61,026 bases of DNA from Acidobacteriota bacterium (GCA_003225555.1 QIAM01000055.1:1-61026), one strand, 5' to 3'; positions 7,699 to 17,011 are shown, counted from the first letter of the stretch. Translations and numbers: made by a program. The notes: generated from the sequence alone by a model not told the origin.

Positions 7699-8682
7699 TC
7701 AATCCTGCAGGACCTTCGCGAAAACTTCGTGATCCACATTGCCACCGCTGATCACGAGGCCCACACGCTTGCCTTTCAGTGACTGCCTTTCCTTCATGGC
7801 CGCGGCTAGTCCCGCCGCTCCGGCTCCTTCCACGACGTTGTGAGTGTCGGTGAAGTATATCTTCATTGCCTGACGAAGCTCTTCTTCGGTGACGCGCACG
7901 ATGTGATCGACATTCTGCAGAATCACAGCAAGCGATTCTTCGTGCGGGACCCGGCAGGCCATTCCGTCGCCAAGGAACGTAGTCACGGAGGCGGAGACGC
8001 TGCGCCCAGCCTCAAACGAAAGCGCATATGCCGGCGCGCCGTCAGCGACCACGCCAACAATTCTCGTCTTGAGATTCAAACCGTTGCGAACGGCGCAGCA
8101 GGAGCAGATTCCCGAGCCCTGCCCGATCGGCACATAGACGGTATCCACCTCGGAGACGGCGGAGAAAAACTCAAGCCAGTACGTCGCCACGCCCTTGACG
8201 ATGTCGTGATGGTAGGACGGAACAAAATGCCAGCCGTGCTCGTCGGCCAGCTTTTGCGAGTGCTCTTTGGCGTCCTGATAGTCGTTGCCGAACTCGATCA
8301 GGTTCGCGCCCTGCGCCCGCATGGCTGCGTTCTTCTCGCGGCTGTTGCCGTGCGGTACGACGAGGTGGGCGGGCACATTGAAGCGGCGTGCGGCGAGGGC
8401 TACCGACTGGCCATGATTGCCACGAGTGGCGGTAACCAGACCCGTTATGCCGCTGCTTCCGCGAAACAGTTCTGCCGCATAGACCACGGCGGTACGGGCC
8501 TTGAAGGCGCCGATCGGAGTATGGTTCTCATGTTTCACCCATACTTCGGTTCCGAGCCTTTCGCACAGCAGAGGCCAGACAATTTGCGGCGTGGGCGGCA
8601 TCACAGAATACACAAGTTTCTGCGCCGCTCTTACTTCGTCAATTGTGGGTAGAGACGTGGTCAAAACCGAAATTTCAGTCAT
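7699..8682 (-). CDS. Threonine dehydratase-like PLP enzyme
   Basis: A 327-residue fold-type II PLP enzyme. Lys61 in HTPIGAFKAR is the Schiff-base lysine, RGNHGQSVA near 91-99 is the substrate loop, and PIGQGSGIC near 188-196 replaces the usual GGGGL phosphate-binding loop, as in a subgroup of proteins annotated threonine dehydratase. No ACT regulatory domain is present, so it is the catabolic-size form. A longer GTG start at 8700 exists, but AGGAG at 8687-8691 lies 4 bases before ATG 8682, which decides the start. Likely reactions are deamination of serine or threonine, or of a beta-hydroxy amino acid. Confidence 0.85.
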   Translation of the reverse strand: MTEISVLTTSLPTIDEVRAAQKLVYSVMPPTPQIVWPLLCERLGTEVWVKHENHTPIGAFKARTAVVYAAELFRGSSGITGLVTATRGNHGQSVALAARRFNVPAHLVVPHGNSREKNAAMRAQGANLIEFGNDYQDAKEHSQKLADEHGWHFVPSYHHDIVKGVATYWLEFFSAVSEVDTVYVPIGQGSGICSCCAVRNGLNLKTRIVGVVADGAPAYALSFEAGRSVSASVTTFLGDGMACRVPHEESLAVILQNVDHIVRVTEEELRQAMKIYFTDTHNVVEGAGAAGLAAAMKERQSLKGKRVGLVISGGNVDHEVFAKVLQD

Positions 8683-8928
8683 AGGACTCCTGTGTGCCAC
8701 GGCGTTCCAGAACGTCCTTCTGATCGTGCCAAGTCGACCTCAGATTCAAAATAAGGTTCGTCTAAAGTTCGGGCAGGGTCTAAAGCCCGCTGGCGTGTTC
8801 CCGTTTCGTTACCCTCGTAATGAGCCAAACCCCGCTATTACACAAGTATTACAGTCACCTCCGACCTTGTATTGATAGCTTAATGACAGGGTCATCGTAA
8901 CTGAAGACCCAAGGACTGAGGGCCTCTC

Positions 8929-9849
8929 TTGGAAATGGAACTGCAAGATCTGGAAAAACCGCAAGCCGCAAAAGGTGAAATCAACTGGATCACAGCCACC
9001 TTCATGGCTCTGTTCCACGTTGGAGCGATCGCGGCACTCTTCTTTTTCACCTGGAAGGCATTTTTCGTCGCAATGTTTTTGTGGTGGGTCTCGGGCAGCC
9101 TGGGCATCGGCATCAGCTATCACCGCCTGCTCACCCATCGCGGCTATAAGACGCCGAAGTGGGTGGAGTACGTGCTTACGGTATGTGCCACGCTGGCACT
9201 CGAGGGCGGGCCGATCTTCTGGGTGGCCACGCACCGTATTCATCATCAGTTCTCGGACCAGGATGGCGATCCCCATTCCCCCATCGAGGGCAAGTGGTGG
9301 GCGCACATGGGCTGGATCCTCATGGGCAAGTCGATGCACCATGACACGACTACGTTGGCCCGCTACGTCCCCGACCTCGCCAAAGACAAGTTCCACGTGT
9401 GGATCACGAAATATCACTACGTTCCTATAGTCGTGCTGGGTGGCATTCTGCTAGCGATCGGCGGGTTGCCTTTTGTGATGTGGGGAATCTTCGTGCGCAC
9501 TGTGGTTGGACTGCATGCTACCTGGCTGGTCAATTCGGCGACACACTCTTGGGGCACACGCCGGTTTGCTACCCGCGATCTTTCCACCAACAGCTGGTGG
9601 GTGGCCTTGCTGACGTTCGGTGAGGGCTGGCACAACAATCACCACGCGAACCCGACTGCGGCGCAGCACGGATTCCGCTGGTATGAAATCGACATGAACT
9701 GGTACGGCATCTGGACTCTGAAAACGCTTGGACTGGCCTGGGACATCAAGCGTGTGAAGCTGTCGGAGATCGAGCGAGGGTTGGTAGCCGCACCTAATGG
9801 ACGCTTGATCGCTGCGCCTCTGGCCGAGGCGTCGGCGGCAGGCGACTAG
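8929..9849 (+). CDS. Acyl-CoA/acyl-lipid delta-9-type fatty acid desaturase
   Basis: A 306-residue integral membrane diiron desaturase. The three histidine boxes are present: HRLLTHR near 64-70, HRIHHQF near 101-107 and HNNHH near 238-242. Membrane segments are at about 17-38 and 42-57, with a second pair near 165-195. The protein inserts a double bond into saturated acyl chains and so controls membrane fluidity. The start could be TTG 8929, spaced 6-7 bases from GAGGG, or ATG 8935. The 247-base gap before it contains repeated GTATTACAGT/TTGTATTGA-type AT-rich sequence but no identifiable operator. A strong terminator follows. Confidence 0.9.
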   Translation: MEMELQDLEKPQAAKGEINWITATFMALFHVGAIAALFFFTWKAFFVAMFLWWVSGSLGIGISYHRLLTHRGYKTPKWVEYVLTVCATLALEGGPIFWVATHRIHHQFSDQDGDPHSPIEGKWWAHMGWILMGKSMHHDTTTLARYVPDLAKDKFHVWITKYHYVPIVVLGGILLAIGGLPFVMWGIFVRTVVGLHATWLVNSATHSWGTRRFATRDLSTNSWWVALLTFGEGWHNNHHANPTAAQHGFRWYEIDMNWYGIWTLKTLGLAWDIKRVKLSEIERGLVAAPNGRLIAAPLAEASAAGD

Positions 9850-9871
9850 TTCGGCCCGTTCCGTCAAGGTT

Positions 9872-9910
9872 GGCCCCGATCACAAGTGGATCGGGGCCTT
9901 TGTATTTTCA
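9872..9910 (+). terminator. Rho-independent terminator after the desaturase
   Basis: GGCCCCGATC at 9872-9881 pairs perfectly with GATCGGGGCC at 9889-9898 around a 7-base loop. A T-rich tail, TTTGTATTTT, follows. Confidence 0.85.
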
Positions 9911-9959
9911 CTCACCGGTGTAAGAGAATTGCCGTCGGGCCGCTTCGGTGCGCGTACAT

Positions 9960-11744
9960 ATGCGATCTCTGATCCCTCTCTTGCTCTTCTCCACAGCGCT
10001 CGCCTTCGCGACGCCTGCGCCTTCCAACCTGATCACGAACCTTGCAGGCCGCACCCGGCTGAATCTCGATGGGAACTGGAATGCGATTGTTGATCCCTAC
10101 GAGATCGGTCTGGGGTCGCGCTTCTACGAGAACCGTAAGCCCAAAGACAAGAGCGACCTGGTTGAGTACGCCTTCGATGCTGCCGGTACCCTCAGAGTCC
10201 CCGGTGACTGGAACACGCAGCGGGATACATTGCTGTTCTACGAAGGCGCCGTCTGGTATCAAAGGTACTTTTCCTATCACAAACGCGGTCAGATCAGGAC
10301 GTTCCTGCATTTCGGAGCGGCGAACTACCTGGCCCGCGTGTATTTGAATGGCGAGAAGCTCGGGGAGCACGAAGGCGGATTTACTCCGTTTATTTTTGAA
10401 GTCACCTCAAGGGTGCTGGAAGGCCAGAACAGCCTGGTGGTCGAAGTCAGTGATGTTCGACGTCCCGATGCTGTACCCGCTATGAGCACCGATTGGTGGA
10501 ACTACGGGGGGCTTACTCGCAGCGTGGATTTGCTGGAAGCGCCCGAAACATTTGTGCAGGATTATTTTCTGCAACTGGCAAAGGGCACTTCCGACCAACT
10601 CGCCGGCTGGGTGCAATTAAACGGTGTCCGGGAGCCGCAAACGGTTTCTGTCGAAATTCCAGAGATCGGTCTGAAGAAGAGTGTCAGCACAGACGCGAAC
10701 GGACGCGCTGAACTCCGCTTCCCGGCGAAGCTCACGCTGTGGTCACCGGAAGACCCAAAGCTCTACCGTGTCGTCATCTCCTCCGGCGCGGATACCGTAG
10801 AGGATCAGCTCGGTTTTCGCACCATCGAGACACGAGGCACGCAAATCATTCTCAATGGGAAGCCGGTGTTTCTGCGCGGAATTTCCCTGCATGAGGAAGC
10901 GCCCTTCCGTGGTGGACGTATTGTCTCCGAAGAAGAGAATAGGACCTTGCTGGAGTGGGCGAAGGAGCTGGGCTGCAATTTCGTCCGGCTCGCACACTAT
11001 CCCTATAACGAAGAGATGGTGCGTCTGGCCGATCGCATAGGGTTGTTGATTTGGGAGGAAGTGCCCGTCTACTGGGACATCGCATGGCTGAATGCTGCGA
11101 CTCTTGAGAATGCCGAAGCGCAGTTGCGCGATATCATTACTCGCGACCATGACCGTGCTTCCATTGTTCTGTGGTCACTTTCGAATGAAACTCCTCCCGG
11201 ACCAGCGAGAACGGAATTCCTGAGAACGATGGCGGAATTCGCTCGAAACTTGGACCCGTCCCGGCTGCTGACCTCGGCGATGAACCACACTCGACCGGCG
11301 GGGACGAATACGAGATCCCTGGATGACCCTTTGGGAGAATATCTCGACGTTCTGGGACTGAACGAATATGTCGGCTGGTACGAGCACCGGCCTGAGGAGG
11401 CGGACGCGATCCGCTGGACCAGTCCCTATCAGAAGCCGCTGATCATGAGTGAATTCGGAGCGGGCGCAGTGTACGGAAAGCACGGCGATGCGGGAACCCG
11501 TTTCACAGAGGAATATCAGTCGAATCTCTTCGAGCATCAGATCAGCATGCTGCGGCAAATTCCATCGCTCGCCGGCATGTCTCCATGGCTGCTCATGGAC
11601 TTTCGTTCCCCTCGTCGTCCGCTCGCGGGGATCCAGGATTTCCATAACCGCAAGGGCCTTATTTCCGATCGAGGAGAGCGTAAGCAGGCGTTCTACGTAT
11701 TGCAGAAGTTCTATGGCGAACTGGCCAAGTCAGGTTCACATTAA
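9960..11744 (+). CDS. Secreted glycoside hydrolase family 2 enzyme
   Basis: A 594-residue beta-glycosidase. A signal peptide (MRSLIPLLLFSTALAFA, about 1-17) directs export. A sugar-binding domain (about 60-210) and an immunoglobulin-like domain (about 215-300) precede the TIM barrel. Catalytic residues are visible: acid/base Glu410 in LSNETPPG and nucleophile Glu498 in MSEFGAG. The LRLAHYPYNEE-like region (RLAHYPY near 343) is typical of the beta-glucuronidase/beta-galactosidase branch; specificity is not resolved. ATG 9960 is preferred to GTG 9948 because it begins the signal peptide directly. It stands alone ahead of a two-component pair. Confidence 0.88.
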   Translation: MRSLIPLLLFSTALAFATPAPSNLITNLAGRTRLNLDGNWNAIVDPYEIGLGSRFYENRKPKDKSDLVEYAFDAAGTLRVPGDWNTQRDTLLFYEGAVWYQRYFSYHKRGQIRTFLHFGAANYLARVYLNGEKLGEHEGGFTPFIFEVTSRVLEGQNSLVVEVSDVRRPDAVPAMSTDWWNYGGLTRSVDLLEAPETFVQDYFLQLAKGTSDQLAGWVQLNGVREPQTVSVEIPEIGLKKSVSTDANGRAELRFPAKLTLWSPEDPKLYRVVISSGADTVEDQLGFRTIETRGTQIILNGKPVFLRGISLHEEAPFRGGRIVSEEENRTLLEWAKELGCNFVRLAHYPYNEEMVRLADRIGLLIWEEVPVYWDIAWLNAATLENAEAQLRDIITRDHDRASIVLWSLSNETPPGPARTEFLRTMAEFARNLDPSRLLTSAMNHTRPAGTNTRSLDDPLGEYLDVLGLNEYVGWYEHRPEEADAIRWTSPYQKPLIMSEFGAGAVYGKHGDAGTRFTEEYQSNLFEHQISMLRQIPSLAGMSPWLLMDFRSPRRPLAGIQDFHNRKGLISDRGERKQAFYVLQKFYGELAKSGSH

Positions 11745-11820
11745 GGTCGGAAAGGCGCCACGACCGGAGTTCCGACGCGAGCAGTGCGGAACGCGTTAGA
11801 ATCGGCGTGGAAGAGCTGCC

Positions 11821-12729
11821 ATGCGCATCACGAGCCGACGCGGAACCATCGTCTTCTTTCTCTGCCTGGGCGTTGGCCTGGTGGCGCTGGCAGTGGCACT
11901 CAATGTCGGATGGATCATTCTCAACTGGCGCGAAGGCGTGCTGCTATTCTTCGGCCTGATCTTCTTCGCGCTCATTATCGCCGGCATGATCGTGAACACC
12001 ATCTTCCTGGTGCGGGAGATCCGGCGCAACGAGCAGCATGACAGCTTCATCAATGCAGTCACCCACGAACTGAAGACTCCCGTGGCATCGATCCGCCTGC
12101 ATCTGGAAACTTTGCAGCGGCGCGAACTGCCCGAGACGCAGAGGCAGGAATTCTACGGTGTCATGCTGAGCGACACGGACCGGCTCACGCAGACAATCGA
12201 ACAGGTGCTGCGAGCTGGCCGCGCCGGCGACAAGAAGATTGGCCGGGATCGATCGGCAGTCGACTTCCGGCAAGTCGTGCGCGAGTGCATGGACGCGGCC
12301 CGAACGCGTCATCACCTGCCGCCACAAGCATTTCGGTATGAGGAGACGTCAACCAACGGGGCCGGAGTGGGTGTGTTAGGCAACTCGGAGGACTTGCACA
12401 CTGCCGTCATCAACATCCTCGACAACGCCATTAAGTATTCCGGCGAGAACATCGATGTAAGTGTGCGCCTTGAGACTCCGGACGAAAAACGGGTTGTTCT
12501 CACGGTACGGGATCAGGGGGTGGGCATCTCTCCCAATGATATGAAGCGCATCTTCAAGCGGTTCTACCGCGTTCCTCACCGCTCGCTGGCGCATGTGAAG
12601 GGAACGGGCCTGGGACTGTTCATCGTGAAAGCGATTGCGAAAAAACATGGTGGGCGGGTGTTTGCGCAGAGTGCGGGCGAAGGCCACGGGACAACGGTGA
12701 CCATCGAACTGCCGAGGTCGAGCGCATGA
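11821..12729 (+). CDS. Sensor histidine kinase
   Basis: A 302-residue membrane kinase. Two transmembrane helices (about 9-31 and 39-63) are joined by a very short loop, so there is no periplasmic sensor domain and the signal is probably sensed in or through the membrane. The HisKA domain follows at once, with phospho-acceptor His82 in NAVTHELKTPVAS. The HATPase domain carries the N box (NILDNAIKYSG), G1 (DQGVGIS) and G2 (GTGLGLFIVKAI). The stop overlaps the start of the response regulator gene by ATGA, showing translational coupling. The gene order kinase then regulator is less usual. The stimulus is unknown. Confidence 0.92.
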   Translation: MRITSRRGTIVFFLCLGVGLVALAVALNVGWIILNWREGVLLFFGLIFFALIIAGMIVNTIFLVREIRRNEQHDSFINAVTHELKTPVASIRLHLETLQRRELPETQRQEFYGVMLSDTDRLTQTIEQVLRAGRAGDKKIGRDRSAVDFRQVVRECMDAARTRHHLPPQAFRYEETSTNGAGVGVLGNSEDLHTAVINILDNAIKYSGENIDVSVRLETPDEKRVVLTVRDQGVGISPNDMKRIFKRFYRVPHRSLAHVKGTGLGLFIVKAIAKKHGGRVFAQSAGEGHGTTVTIELPRSSA

Positions 12730-13493
12730 GCCGCATTTTGGTGGTGGAAGACGAAGCCCATTTGGCGCAGGGATTACGTTTCAACCTGGAGGCCGAAGGC
12801 TACTCGGCCGAGGTTGTCGGCGATGGCGAGGCTGCTACGGACCGTCTGCTCGGGCGCAAAGAGAACTTCGACGCGGTTGTGCTCGACATCATGCTTCCCG
12901 GCAAGGATGGGTTCAGCGTGGTCTCGGAGCTGCGCGCGGCGCGCAATTACGTCCCTGTGCTGATGCTGACGGCGCGCGGGCGTCCTGAGGACGTGCTACA
13001 GGGTTTTGCCTCGGGAGCGGACGATTACCTTCCCAAGCCGTTTGATCTGTCGATTCTGCTGGCACGACTGCAGGGATTACTACGGCGGAGCACATGGACG
13101 CGCGGCGGCGGCACGGCGGGGAAGCAGGGTGAGCATGCAGTGCAGCCCGGAGCGGACGCCCGCGGCGAGGGCGATTTCGGAACTTTCTCCTTTGCCGGAA
13201 AGACCATCGATTTTGGTGCGCTTGAACTCCGCACCAATGGCACTGTCATTCGCTTGACGCTGATGGAGTCCGAACTCCTTCGGCACCTGGTGCGTAATGA
13301 TGGCCGCGTGGTGTCGCGAAAACAGATCCTCGAACAAGTCTGGGGCTTGCACGAAGATACGGACACGCGGGCCATCGACAATTTTGTTGTACGACTGCGG
13401 CGCTATATTGAGGACGACCCGGTGCAACCGCGGCACTTGCTCACGGTGCGTGGCGTGGGATACCGCTTTCTGGCAAACCCTGAAAAGGAGTGA
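12726..13493 (+). CDS. OmpR/PhoB-family response regulator
   Basis: A 255-residue DNA-binding regulator that should accept phosphate from the kinase encoded just upstream. The receiver domain (1-120) has the acidic pocket VVEDE (6-10), phospho-acceptor Asp54 in VVLDIMLPG and Lys106-region LPKPFD. A long Gly- and charge-rich linker (about 123-155, WTRGGGTAGKQGE) is unusual for the family, which normally has a short one. The winged-helix domain occupies about 160-252 with the usual VRLRRYIEDD and VRGVGYRF segments. Its start overlaps the kinase stop by four bases. Confidence 0.93.
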   Translation: MSRILVVEDEAHLAQGLRFNLEAEGYSAEVVGDGEAATDRLLGRKENFDAVVLDIMLPGKDGFSVVSELRAARNYVPVLMLTARGRPEDVLQGFASGADDYLPKPFDLSILLARLQGLLRRSTWTRGGGTAGKQGEHAVQPGADARGEGDFGTFSFAGKTIDFGALELRTNGTVIRLTLMESELLRHLVRNDGRVVSRKQILEQVWGLHEDTDTRAIDNFVVRLRRYIEDDPVQPRHLLTVRGVGYRFLANPEKE

Positions 13494-13536
13494 GCTGTTC
13501 TAAGCCAGAAACTCGGCGACGACTCTGTCTTGAAAG

Positions 13537-13557
13537 GGCGCGGCTTTGAGACGCGCC
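13537..13557 (+). terminator. Hairpin downstream of the response regulator
   Basis: GGCGCG at 13537-13542 pairs with CGCGCC at 13552-13557. There is no long T-run, so termination is uncertain. The region down to 13634 also contains CTGAGGTGACCTCTAG-like dyads and separates two convergent operons. Confidence 0.4.
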
Positions 13558-13634
13558 GCAATGCAACGAAATTAACCGCGGCTTTAGCCTCTGAGGTGAC
13601 CTCTAGTCTGCCAAGGGGAGGTTTTCAAAGCCTG

Positions 13635-15311
13635 CTACGCCCGGCAAAGTTCCGCAAGCAGAGTTTCCCTCCGCTCGAGTGCGATGCGATCCATGCGGCT
13701 AAGGATGACGCCGTAAGCTGAAAACGAAATCACGGCCAGCACAAGAAAGATGGCGGCGGCGATCCAGAAATTGCCGTAGTGCTTGGCCAGCACGAAGGCA
13801 CTCACCCCCACGCCCACGACGACGATCTGCACGACAAGGCTGACCAGTACCGTCATCTGAGAGGCACGCTGGCGTCCAAACGTCGAAAAATCCAGCTTCT
13901 TCGGGGAATAGATCGAAAGCAGGTTGCCCACCGTGAAGTTTAGCGGAGCCGCGAAGAGCATTCCCGCCAGCGTGGCGAAGGTGACATCGAGCGATGGTCT
14001 GCCGTATAGGTAAGCAACTGCGATCCAGGCCAGCGTCGTATCAAACACGAGGATGCCGGTGTGCGTAAGATTTTTCGCCAGCACAATCTGGCGGAAGCGC
14101 ACAGGCGAAGCGTAGAAGAATTGAATTCCCGCGGCGTCCCCACCGAAGGTGTTGTAAACCAGATTGGTGAGCATTAGCAGCGCATATCCACCGGCCGCGG
14201 GGAATGCCATGTTGGGCATGCGGGTGAAGAAGGGTCGCTGGCGGGCGGCGCTCATTGGACCGATGCGGAAGATGACCAGCATGAAAATGGGCATGACCAG
14301 CGTGAGCAGCATGGGACCGCTGCGCGCGAGATAGCGCACTTCTTTCTCGAATACTGCTGCGACGGACTGGGAGAAGCCCGGGAGGTTCCAGCCGAGGCGA
14401 AGGGATCTAGCTCTCTCAAGCATGCCGCGCGCGCCGGCTTCACTGAGGTTCTCTCCGCGAAATTGCGCCCGCAATCGCAGATGCAGCAGATACCCTATGG
14501 CCATCGCCATGGCGAGGAGCACGATGAAGGATCCGAAGCCCGCCAGAAAGCGAGCGTGTGAAACTTCGGCAATGGCGTTGGCTGCGAGACCGGGCGGCAA
14601 CGCGCCCTGTATGGGCACCAGATATTCGACGAACCGTCCGAATTCAGGGCGCGAGCGTTTGCCGCCGAAGCGCTGCATGATTGGGCCGATCAACTGAAAG
14701 CTGAGCATGAGAAGGATGAACAGAATGCCCATGATCTCGCGCGTGCGCCGTTGCGCGAGCCAGCGCTCCACCCAGGCGAACACCATCTGCATCAGCAAAA
14801 GATTGAAGACGGTGAAAGTGAGCAACACGACCAGGGCCCAGGGCAGCAACACGGGGCTGGCGAATAGGATGCCGAGCAGAATCCCCAGTAGCCACATGCT
14901 GGCAAGAGCTGTTGCCGGATCAAAACATCCATTGGCCAGGCGAATCAGAAAGTACGCGCGGTAGGTAACGGGAAAACGCAGGAGGTCCGACGAGTCAGGA
15001 TTATTGGTGAAGGCGGTCGCCATCACCGGGAAAATCTGCCAGAACATCAGCACGGGCCAGAGCAGAAACGCAAGATACTCGCCGTGCCCTTCAGCAATGA
15101 AGTAATAGGCCCCAGTTCCCATGCCGATTGCGCCGCCCAGAGCGCCCAACGCAAACACGCACGCCACGATGATGCGGGATACAAGCTCCATCTTGCCGCG
15201 CCTGGTGCGTAGCGAGTTGACGAATAGTCTCCAGCGCAGGGTGGCGATGGCTGCGAGTTGGCCGCGCTGGTGGAGTGTGGAGTGCAGTTCAGTCATGGGT
15301 TGTGGTCTCAT
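13635..15311 (-). CDS. ABC-2-type exporter permease (large, 558 residues)
   Basis: A polytopic membrane protein with about 12 hydrophobic segments: around 45-75, 95-120, 150-185 and 200-220, repeated in the second half. It is roughly twice the length of a simple ABC-2 permease, which suggests two fused six-helix halves in one chain. The ATPase gene upstream, on the same strand, should form the transporter with it. The cargo is unknown; ABC-2 systems usually export lipids, drugs or polysaccharides. The 134-base gap between the two genes is filled by a GC-rich repeat. ATG 15311 follows a hydrophilic leader, and translation may also begin a few codons inside it. Confidence 0.8.
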   Translation of the reverse strand: MRPQPMTELHSTLHQRGQLAAIATLRWRLFVNSLRTRRGKMELVSRIIVACVFALGALGGAIGMGTGAYYFIAEGHGEYLAFLLWPVLMFWQIFPVMATAFTNNPDSSDLLRFPVTYRAYFLIRLANGCFDPATALASMWLLGILLGILFASPVLLPWALVVLLTFTVFNLLLMQMVFAWVERWLAQRRTREIMGILFILLMLSFQLIGPIMQRFGGKRSRPEFGRFVEYLVPIQGALPPGLAANAIAEVSHARFLAGFGSFIVLLAMAMAIGYLLHLRLRAQFRGENLSEAGARGMLERARSLRLGWNLPGFSQSVAAVFEKEVRYLARSGPMLLTLVMPIFMLVIFRIGPMSAARQRPFFTRMPNMAFPAAGGYALLMLTNLVYNTFGGDAAGIQFFYASPVRFRQIVLAKNLTHTGILVFDTTLAWIAVAYLYGRPSLDVTFATLAGMLFAAPLNFTVGNLLSIYSPKKLDFSTFGRQRASQMTVLVSLVVQIVVVGVGVSAFVLAKHYGNFWIAAAIFLVLAVISFSAYGVILSRMDRIALERRETLLAELCRA

Positions 15312-15344
15312 TGATTCAAGGCTGCGTTTGCATTGAGGACGTAC

Positions 15345-15439
15345 AGTAGCGCCGCCGTCCCGCGGCTATCAGGCGGGCGTTTCGCGCCGAGCTGAGGGCG
15401 AGACGCCCTCGGGACAGCCGGCAGGATGCCGGTGCTACT
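15345..15439. repeat. GC-rich multi-hairpin intergenic repeat, copy 1
   Basis: This 95-base element is bounded by AGTAGC and GCTACT and contains several short dyads, including GAGGGCGAGACGCCCTC and CCGGCAGGATGCCGG. A clearly related element lies at 56447-56518 in the opposite orientation (shared AGTAGCGCCGCCGTCCC and GAGGGCGAGA blocks). Here it separates the ABC ATPase and permease genes of one operon, so it is probably transcribed. Confidence 0.7.
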
Positions 15440-15445
15440 GGATCT

Positions 15446-16261
15446 TTATCCCAACCACGAAAGTTCCTGCTCCGCTGGCTGCGATCCACCGACCGTGTGC
15501 AGGAAAATCTGCTCCAGAGTCATCTTCTCACCGCTGGGAGCGGAACCATCCCCGGAGCCGGTACTGGTCTGCGCCTCGACTCCCACCCGCAACTGTTCCA
15601 GAGAGCCCTGCGCCACCAGGCGTCCCTGATGAATAATCGCCACGTGACTGCACAGGCGCTCAACAATCTCCAGCACGTGAGAAGTTAGAAAGATCGTAGC
15701 TCCGCGCGCGATCATGCGCTGCAGCATGGCTTTGAGCGTGCCGGCAGCAATGGCATCTACGCCTTCGAACGGCTCGTCGAGAAAAAGGACCTTGGGCCCG
15801 TGAATCACGGCGGCGGCCATGGCCAGCTTCTTTTGCATGCCGTGGGAGTAGTCGGTGACGAGCTTTTTAGGCTGGTCAGCGAGGTGCATGAAGTCCAGCA
15901 GTTCGGCGGCTCGCTTGGCGGCAGTCTCTCGATCGAGACCGTACATTCGTCCGGCAAAATTGAGAAACTCGGAACCTGTCAATCGTCCGAACAGCGCCAT
16001 GCCCTCGGGCACGACTCCGATCTGCCGCTTTACTTCCACCGGATCTTTCTCCAGATCGAGGCCGAGAATCTCGATGCTCCCTGAAGTCGGCGCCAGCAGC
16101 CCGGTAAGCATCTTGATGGTGGTCGATTTCCCGGCGCCGTTAGGGCCGAGGAAACCGAAGAACTGCCCAGGCGCCACGCTAAGATTCACATCTTCGACGG
16201 CGGTAAGTTCTCCGAAGCGGCGGGTAAGACCCTGGGTGATGATGGTGGGGGCGGCGTCCAT
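15446..16261 (-). CDS. ABC transporter ATP-binding protein
   Basis: A 271-residue ATPase of the CcmA/DRA-type family paired with ABC-2 permeases. Walker A GPNGAGKST is at 39-47, the signature SHGMQKK (in place of LSGGQ) at 139-145, Walker B VLFLDEP at 158-164, and the switch histidine in FLTSHVLEI near 200. The last 30 residues are Ser/Gly/Thr-rich and not part of the conserved fold. It is cytoplasmic, bound to the permease encoded downstream. The gene order ATPase then permease is usual for this class. Upstream, at 16321-16379, is a large inverted repeat rather than an obvious promoter. Confidence 0.92.
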   Translation of the reverse strand: MDAAPTIITQGLTRRFGELTAVEDVNLSVAPGQFFGFLGPNGAGKSTTIKMLTGLLAPTSGSIEILGLDLEKDPVEVKRQIGVVPEGMALFGRLTGSEFLNFAGRMYGLDRETAAKRAAELLDFMHLADQPKKLVTDYSHGMQKKLAMAAAVIHGPKVLFLDEPFEGVDAIAAGTLKAMLQRMIARGATIFLTSHVLEIVERLCSHVAIIHQGRLVAQGSLEQLRVGVEAQTSTGSGDGSAPSGEKMTLEQIFLHTVGGSQPAEQELSWLG

Positions 16262-16320
16262 TAGGCTTCTGAATCTAGCATAACCGTAGGATCGCCAACT
16301 CAGGTGCAGTCAAACATTGA

Positions 16321-16379
16321 GGACACGAAATAACACGAGGGAAGGCACTTGAGAGTCTCCTTTGTGTTACTTCGTGTCC
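16321..16379. repeat. Long inverted repeat (22-base arms)
   Basis: The arm at 16321-16342 begins GGACACGAAATAACAC and the arm at 16358-16379 ends GTTACTTCGTGTCC. They are near-perfect complements around a 15-base loop. The element lies between two minus-strand genes, the DinB-like gene and the ABC ATPase. It resembles in style, not in exact sequence, the repeat at 37005-37083. Confidence 0.65.
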
Positions 16380-16399
16380 TTGGTGGTTTAGGACTTGCC

Positions 16400-17011
16400 C
16401 TAGTTCTTGTCTTTGGCGGCAGCTTCTTTCTTGTCTGGCTGCTTCTTTTGCGCGTCCTCAGTCCAGGGTGGAGTGATGTTCACAAAGCGGGCGTAAGCGA
16501 TTGACTGGCCGAGGTGCTCGGCGGCGTGGCGCACGATGAACAGCAGGATCCCGCGTTGGGTGTTCTTTCCGCCGAACCAGTCCATGCTCTTTTCCAGATC
16601 GGCGTCGGACATGGCTGTGATTGCCTTCTTGGCATGAGCGAAAGAATCCTTCAGCGTGGCGACGACTTTGGGCTTGTCGGTCGTGGACTTCTCCAGTCCC
16701 TTTACATCCAGCCCAGCGGGCGCAGGCGTTCCAACGAGTTTATAGAGGTTGTAATTGGCGGCGCTGACGTGCAGGAATACTTCAGCGAACGAACGCACGT
16801 CGGACGCGGGACGCCAAGTGTACTTCTCCGCGGGGATCGCCTCGGCGAGGCGGGTGAACTTTTCTTCCTGCACCATGACTTCCGCCATCACCTCGGAGCG
16901 ATAGCCGGTGACGCCGGGCGTGCCTTCCTTGTACGGATTCACTTGAGCACTGGCACGAAGACCGGTCACTGCGAGTACAAACAGACAGACTGCCGGCAAG
17001 ATAGCTCTCAT
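16400..17011 (-). CDS. Exported DinB-family protein
   Basis: A 203-residue protein with a cleavable signal peptide (MRAILPAVCLFVLAVTGLRASA, described by its first 22 positions) followed by a DinB-like four-helix bundle. Possible metal-ligand histidines are in EVFLHVSAANY near 88 and in VRHAAEHLGQ near 160-169. Cytoplasmic DinB proteins include thiol transferases; the function of secreted ones is not known. The C-terminus is Lys-rich (KKQPDKKEAAAKDKN). Two starts are adjacent: ATG 17011 lies 8 bases from GGAGG and is preferred to GTG 17014. Confidence 0.82.
   Translation of the reverse strand: MRAILPAVCLFVLAVTGLRASAQVNPYKEGTPGVTGYRSEVMAEVMVQEEKFTRLAEAIPAEKYTWRPASDVRSFAEVFLHVSAANYNLYKLVGTPAPAGLDVKGLEKSTTDKPKVVATLKDSFAHAKKAITAMSDADLEKSMDWFGGKNTQRGILLFIVRHAAEHLGQSIAYARFVNITPPWTEDAQKKQPDKKEAAAKDKN

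Noticed and set aside
7840..8652. Plus-strand frame of 270 codons opposite the dehydratase gene
   Set aside because: It mirrors the codons of a well-conserved PLP enzyme and shows no domain of its own.
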